A stretch of DNA of 64,000 nt, taken from an uncultured Pelagibacteraceae bacterium. Its GTDB lineage: Bacteria; Pseudomonadota; Alphaproteobacteria; Pelagibacterales; Pelagibacteraceae. The notes below the pieces were generated by a model. That model was given only the letters and a program-made list of their open reading frames with translations, made no database searches and was not told the origin of the DNA. Both the position numbers and the translations under genes were made by a program. The DNA lies in assembly GCA_902523515.1 (NCBI GenBank), contig CABYZT010000004.1:62001-126000 (forward strand), read 5' to 3'. Positions 62,850 through 64,000 of this stretch are shown here, one piece after another. Each line of letters starts with the position of its first letter. The stretch's first letter is position 1.

Positions 62850-64000
62850 ATGTTAGGAATAAGCAAAGACATCAAATATCCTGGTTTAAATATTTTACCA
62901 CCTGGAGTTGAAAGACATGTTGTTAATGGTGGTGGTCTAACTGGTTTTCAAATTTTTCCTGATGATGAAATAGACATAATAAATAATGAAGGAAATCAAA
63001 TATGTGAGATTATTTGTTTTGGAAAAGATGGAAATTCAGATCTTGGAATTTTAAATCTTAAATCAAATAACGAAAAAAACTTTATAAAAAATATTCTTAG
63101 TGGGAATGATGAAACAATTTTAGCAACCAACTATCAATTAAAAAAAAGAAATTTAAAAATTTCTAATTCAAAATCATCAATTATATTTGATCTAGACACA
63201 GCGCCTGGTGAAAAAATTAAATTAAAATCAAAAGATAAATGTTACGCAATATTTTCAGCACCTAGCGAAGATATGGATGTTACAAAACAAAATCCACCAA
63301 CTGATTTAACTATATTTGTTAAAAGAGCTAAAATTGTTAATGATAAGGAATTAAATGTAATTCCTGATCCTGTTTTTGAACCTGTTTATGAAGAAAATAT
63401 AAATAAAGAAACCTCAATATCTTATGAGGTTAAAGAAGGAGATTATATTCAAGTGATAAGTCCAACTGGCAGACAATGTTCTGACTTTGTGGCTTTTGAT
63501 ACTAGAAAATTAGAAAAAGGAATTGAAAAAGGATTAGACTGGCAAACAACAAGAACATTCATGGGTAATACTTTTCCAGGACCAGGTTTGTTCTCTAAAT
63601 TTTATGACACAGATCATGAACCACTTGTTGAAGTAATAAGAGATACTGTTGGAAAACACGATACTTTTAATCTTGCATGTACTTCAAAATATTATGAAGA
63701 TGCGGGATACTTTGGCCACCCAAACTGTTCGGATAATTTAACTGAAAGTATGTCGAAATACGGTGTTCAGAAACAAAAGGGTTGGCATGCAATTAATTTG
63801 TTTTTTAACACCTCTGCTGGAGGATTGAATTCTGTTATTTCTGATGAATCTTATTCAAGACCTGGTGACTATGTAATGTTTAAGGCTTTAAAAGATTTAA
63901 CAATAGGAACAACCGCATGTCCAAGTGATATAGATCCTTGTAATTCGTGGAATCCTACTAATATATTTGTTAGAACTTACGACAAAAACAAAGAATTTAG
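62850..64000 (+). CDS. tdm: Trimethylamine N-oxide demethylase (Tdm), N-terminal part
   Basis: Begins with the ATG at 62850 and is cut by the right edge after 383 codons. The visible part is the DUF1989-type domain: YIQVISPTGRQCSDFVAFD, TFPGPGLFSKFYD, GHPNCSDNLTESM, GGLNSVISDESYSRPGDYVMF and TACPSDIDPCNSWNPT. Its conserved cysteines (Cys210, Cys293, Cys357, Cys364) are candidates for zinc binding. Tdm adds a GcvT domain beyond this point (about 750 residues in all). It converts TMAO to dimethylamine and formaldehyde, the latter captured on THF. Divergent from tmoXVW. Confidence 0.8.
   Translation, partial: MLGISKDIKYPGLNILPPGVERHVVNGGGLTGFQIFPDDEIDIINNEGNQICEIICFGKDGNSDLGILNLKSNNEKNFIKNILSGNDETILATNYQLKKRNLKISNSKSSIIFDLDTAPGEKIKLKSKDKCYAIFSAPSEDMDVTKQNPPTDLTIFVKRAKIVNDKELNVIPDPVFEPVYEENINKETSISYEVKEGDYIQVISPTGRQCSDFVAFDTRKLEKGIEKGLDWQTTRTFMGNTFPGPGLFSKFYDTDHEPLVEVIRDTVGKHDTFNLACTSKYYEDAGYFGHPNCSDNLTESMSKYGVQKQKGWHAINLFFNTSAGGLNSVISDESYSRPGDYVMFKALKDLTIGTTACPSDIDPCNSWNPTNIFVRTYDKNKEF

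Overview
The window is AT-rich DNA (coding regions included) with densely packed genes, 1-4 bp gene overlaps, butt-joined or overlapping convergent genes and very short intergenic spaces. Together with the gene content (glycine betaine and TMAO uptake, several GcvT-type demethylases, a DMSP lyase, sarcosine oxidase, formate-THF ligase) this points to a free-living marine alphaproteobacterium of the SAR11 clade (Pelagibacterales). That is an inference from gene content and style, not from a marker gene. No tRNA, rRNA, CRISPR array, insertion sequence or prophage was seen.

Layout. 1-3.7 kb: a sugar-acid module (partial IlvD/Edd dehydratase, UxaA-type dehydratase, EamA exporter, 3-hydroxyisobutyrate-dehydrogenase-type reductase). 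3.7-7.7 kb: a structured intergenic stretch, then a small redox/sulfur neighbourhood (cytochrome c', cytochrome b561, DUF4396 membrane protein, persulfide-dioxygenase-like MBL protein) and AzlCD. 7.7-11.8 kb: an iron(III) ABC importer (fbpA, a 64-residue Cys-rich protein, fbpB, fbpC) behind two tandem Fur-like boxes, with a long hairpin before fbpB whose loop is complementary to the fbpB ribosome binding site. 11.8-15.2 kb: folE-acuI-lysR, and a HisI-like protein with DUF2237.

15.2-33.8 kb is one uninterrupted minus-strand run and the metabolic heart of the window. It holds a Rieske betaine-type monooxygenase, BhmT, two FAD/GcvT dimethylglycine-dehydrogenase-type enzymes, EtfAB and ETF-ubiquinone oxidoreductase to take their electrons, a BT1-type transporter and two methyltransferase-like proteins. 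It also holds a compact block with DddP (DMSP lyase), an APS-kinase-like P-loop protein, a nucleotidyltransferase, a HalD/BesE-like 2-oxoglutarate hydroxylase, an ECHDC3-like crotonase and a CoA-binding protein. The kinase-transferase-hydroxylase trio inside a methylated-osmolyte operon has no function I recognise and is the best candidate for something new.

33.8-38.2 kb: divergent betaine transporter subunits (substrate-binding protein and permease, no ATPase), a short MetF and a 452-residue GcvT-family putative demethylase. 38.2-42.3 kb: a 36-residue membrane microprotein with a YIP1-type protein, then an operon of unknown function (M19 dipeptidase-like protein lacking first-site metal ligands, 553-residue unknown, DUF3726, 55-residue zinc-ribbon-like protein). 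42.4-47.3 kb: housekeeping (purEK, GNAT, cold shock, racemase, EamA). 47.4-54.3 kb: soxBDAG (sarcosine oxidase) divergent from fhs. 54.3-58.7 kb: amidotransferase, Fe-dependent alcohol dehydrogenase, gpsA and glpK. 58.7-64 kb: tmoXVW (TMAO/betaine importer with fused permease) divergent from tdm (TMAO demethylase, cut by the window edge).

How it fits together: betaine, TMAO and DMSP-type osmolytes are imported. Methyl groups go to homocysteine (BhmT) or to tetrahydrofolate (Tdm, DMGDH, SoxBDAG, possibly the GcvT/MetF pair). Fhs can turn formyl-THF into formate plus ATP, electrons enter the quinone pool through ETF/ETF-QO, and glycine is left for biosynthesis. DddP plus AcuI would give DMS and propionyl-CoA from DMSP. 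Tmm and the ATPase partner of the betaine permease are not in this window.
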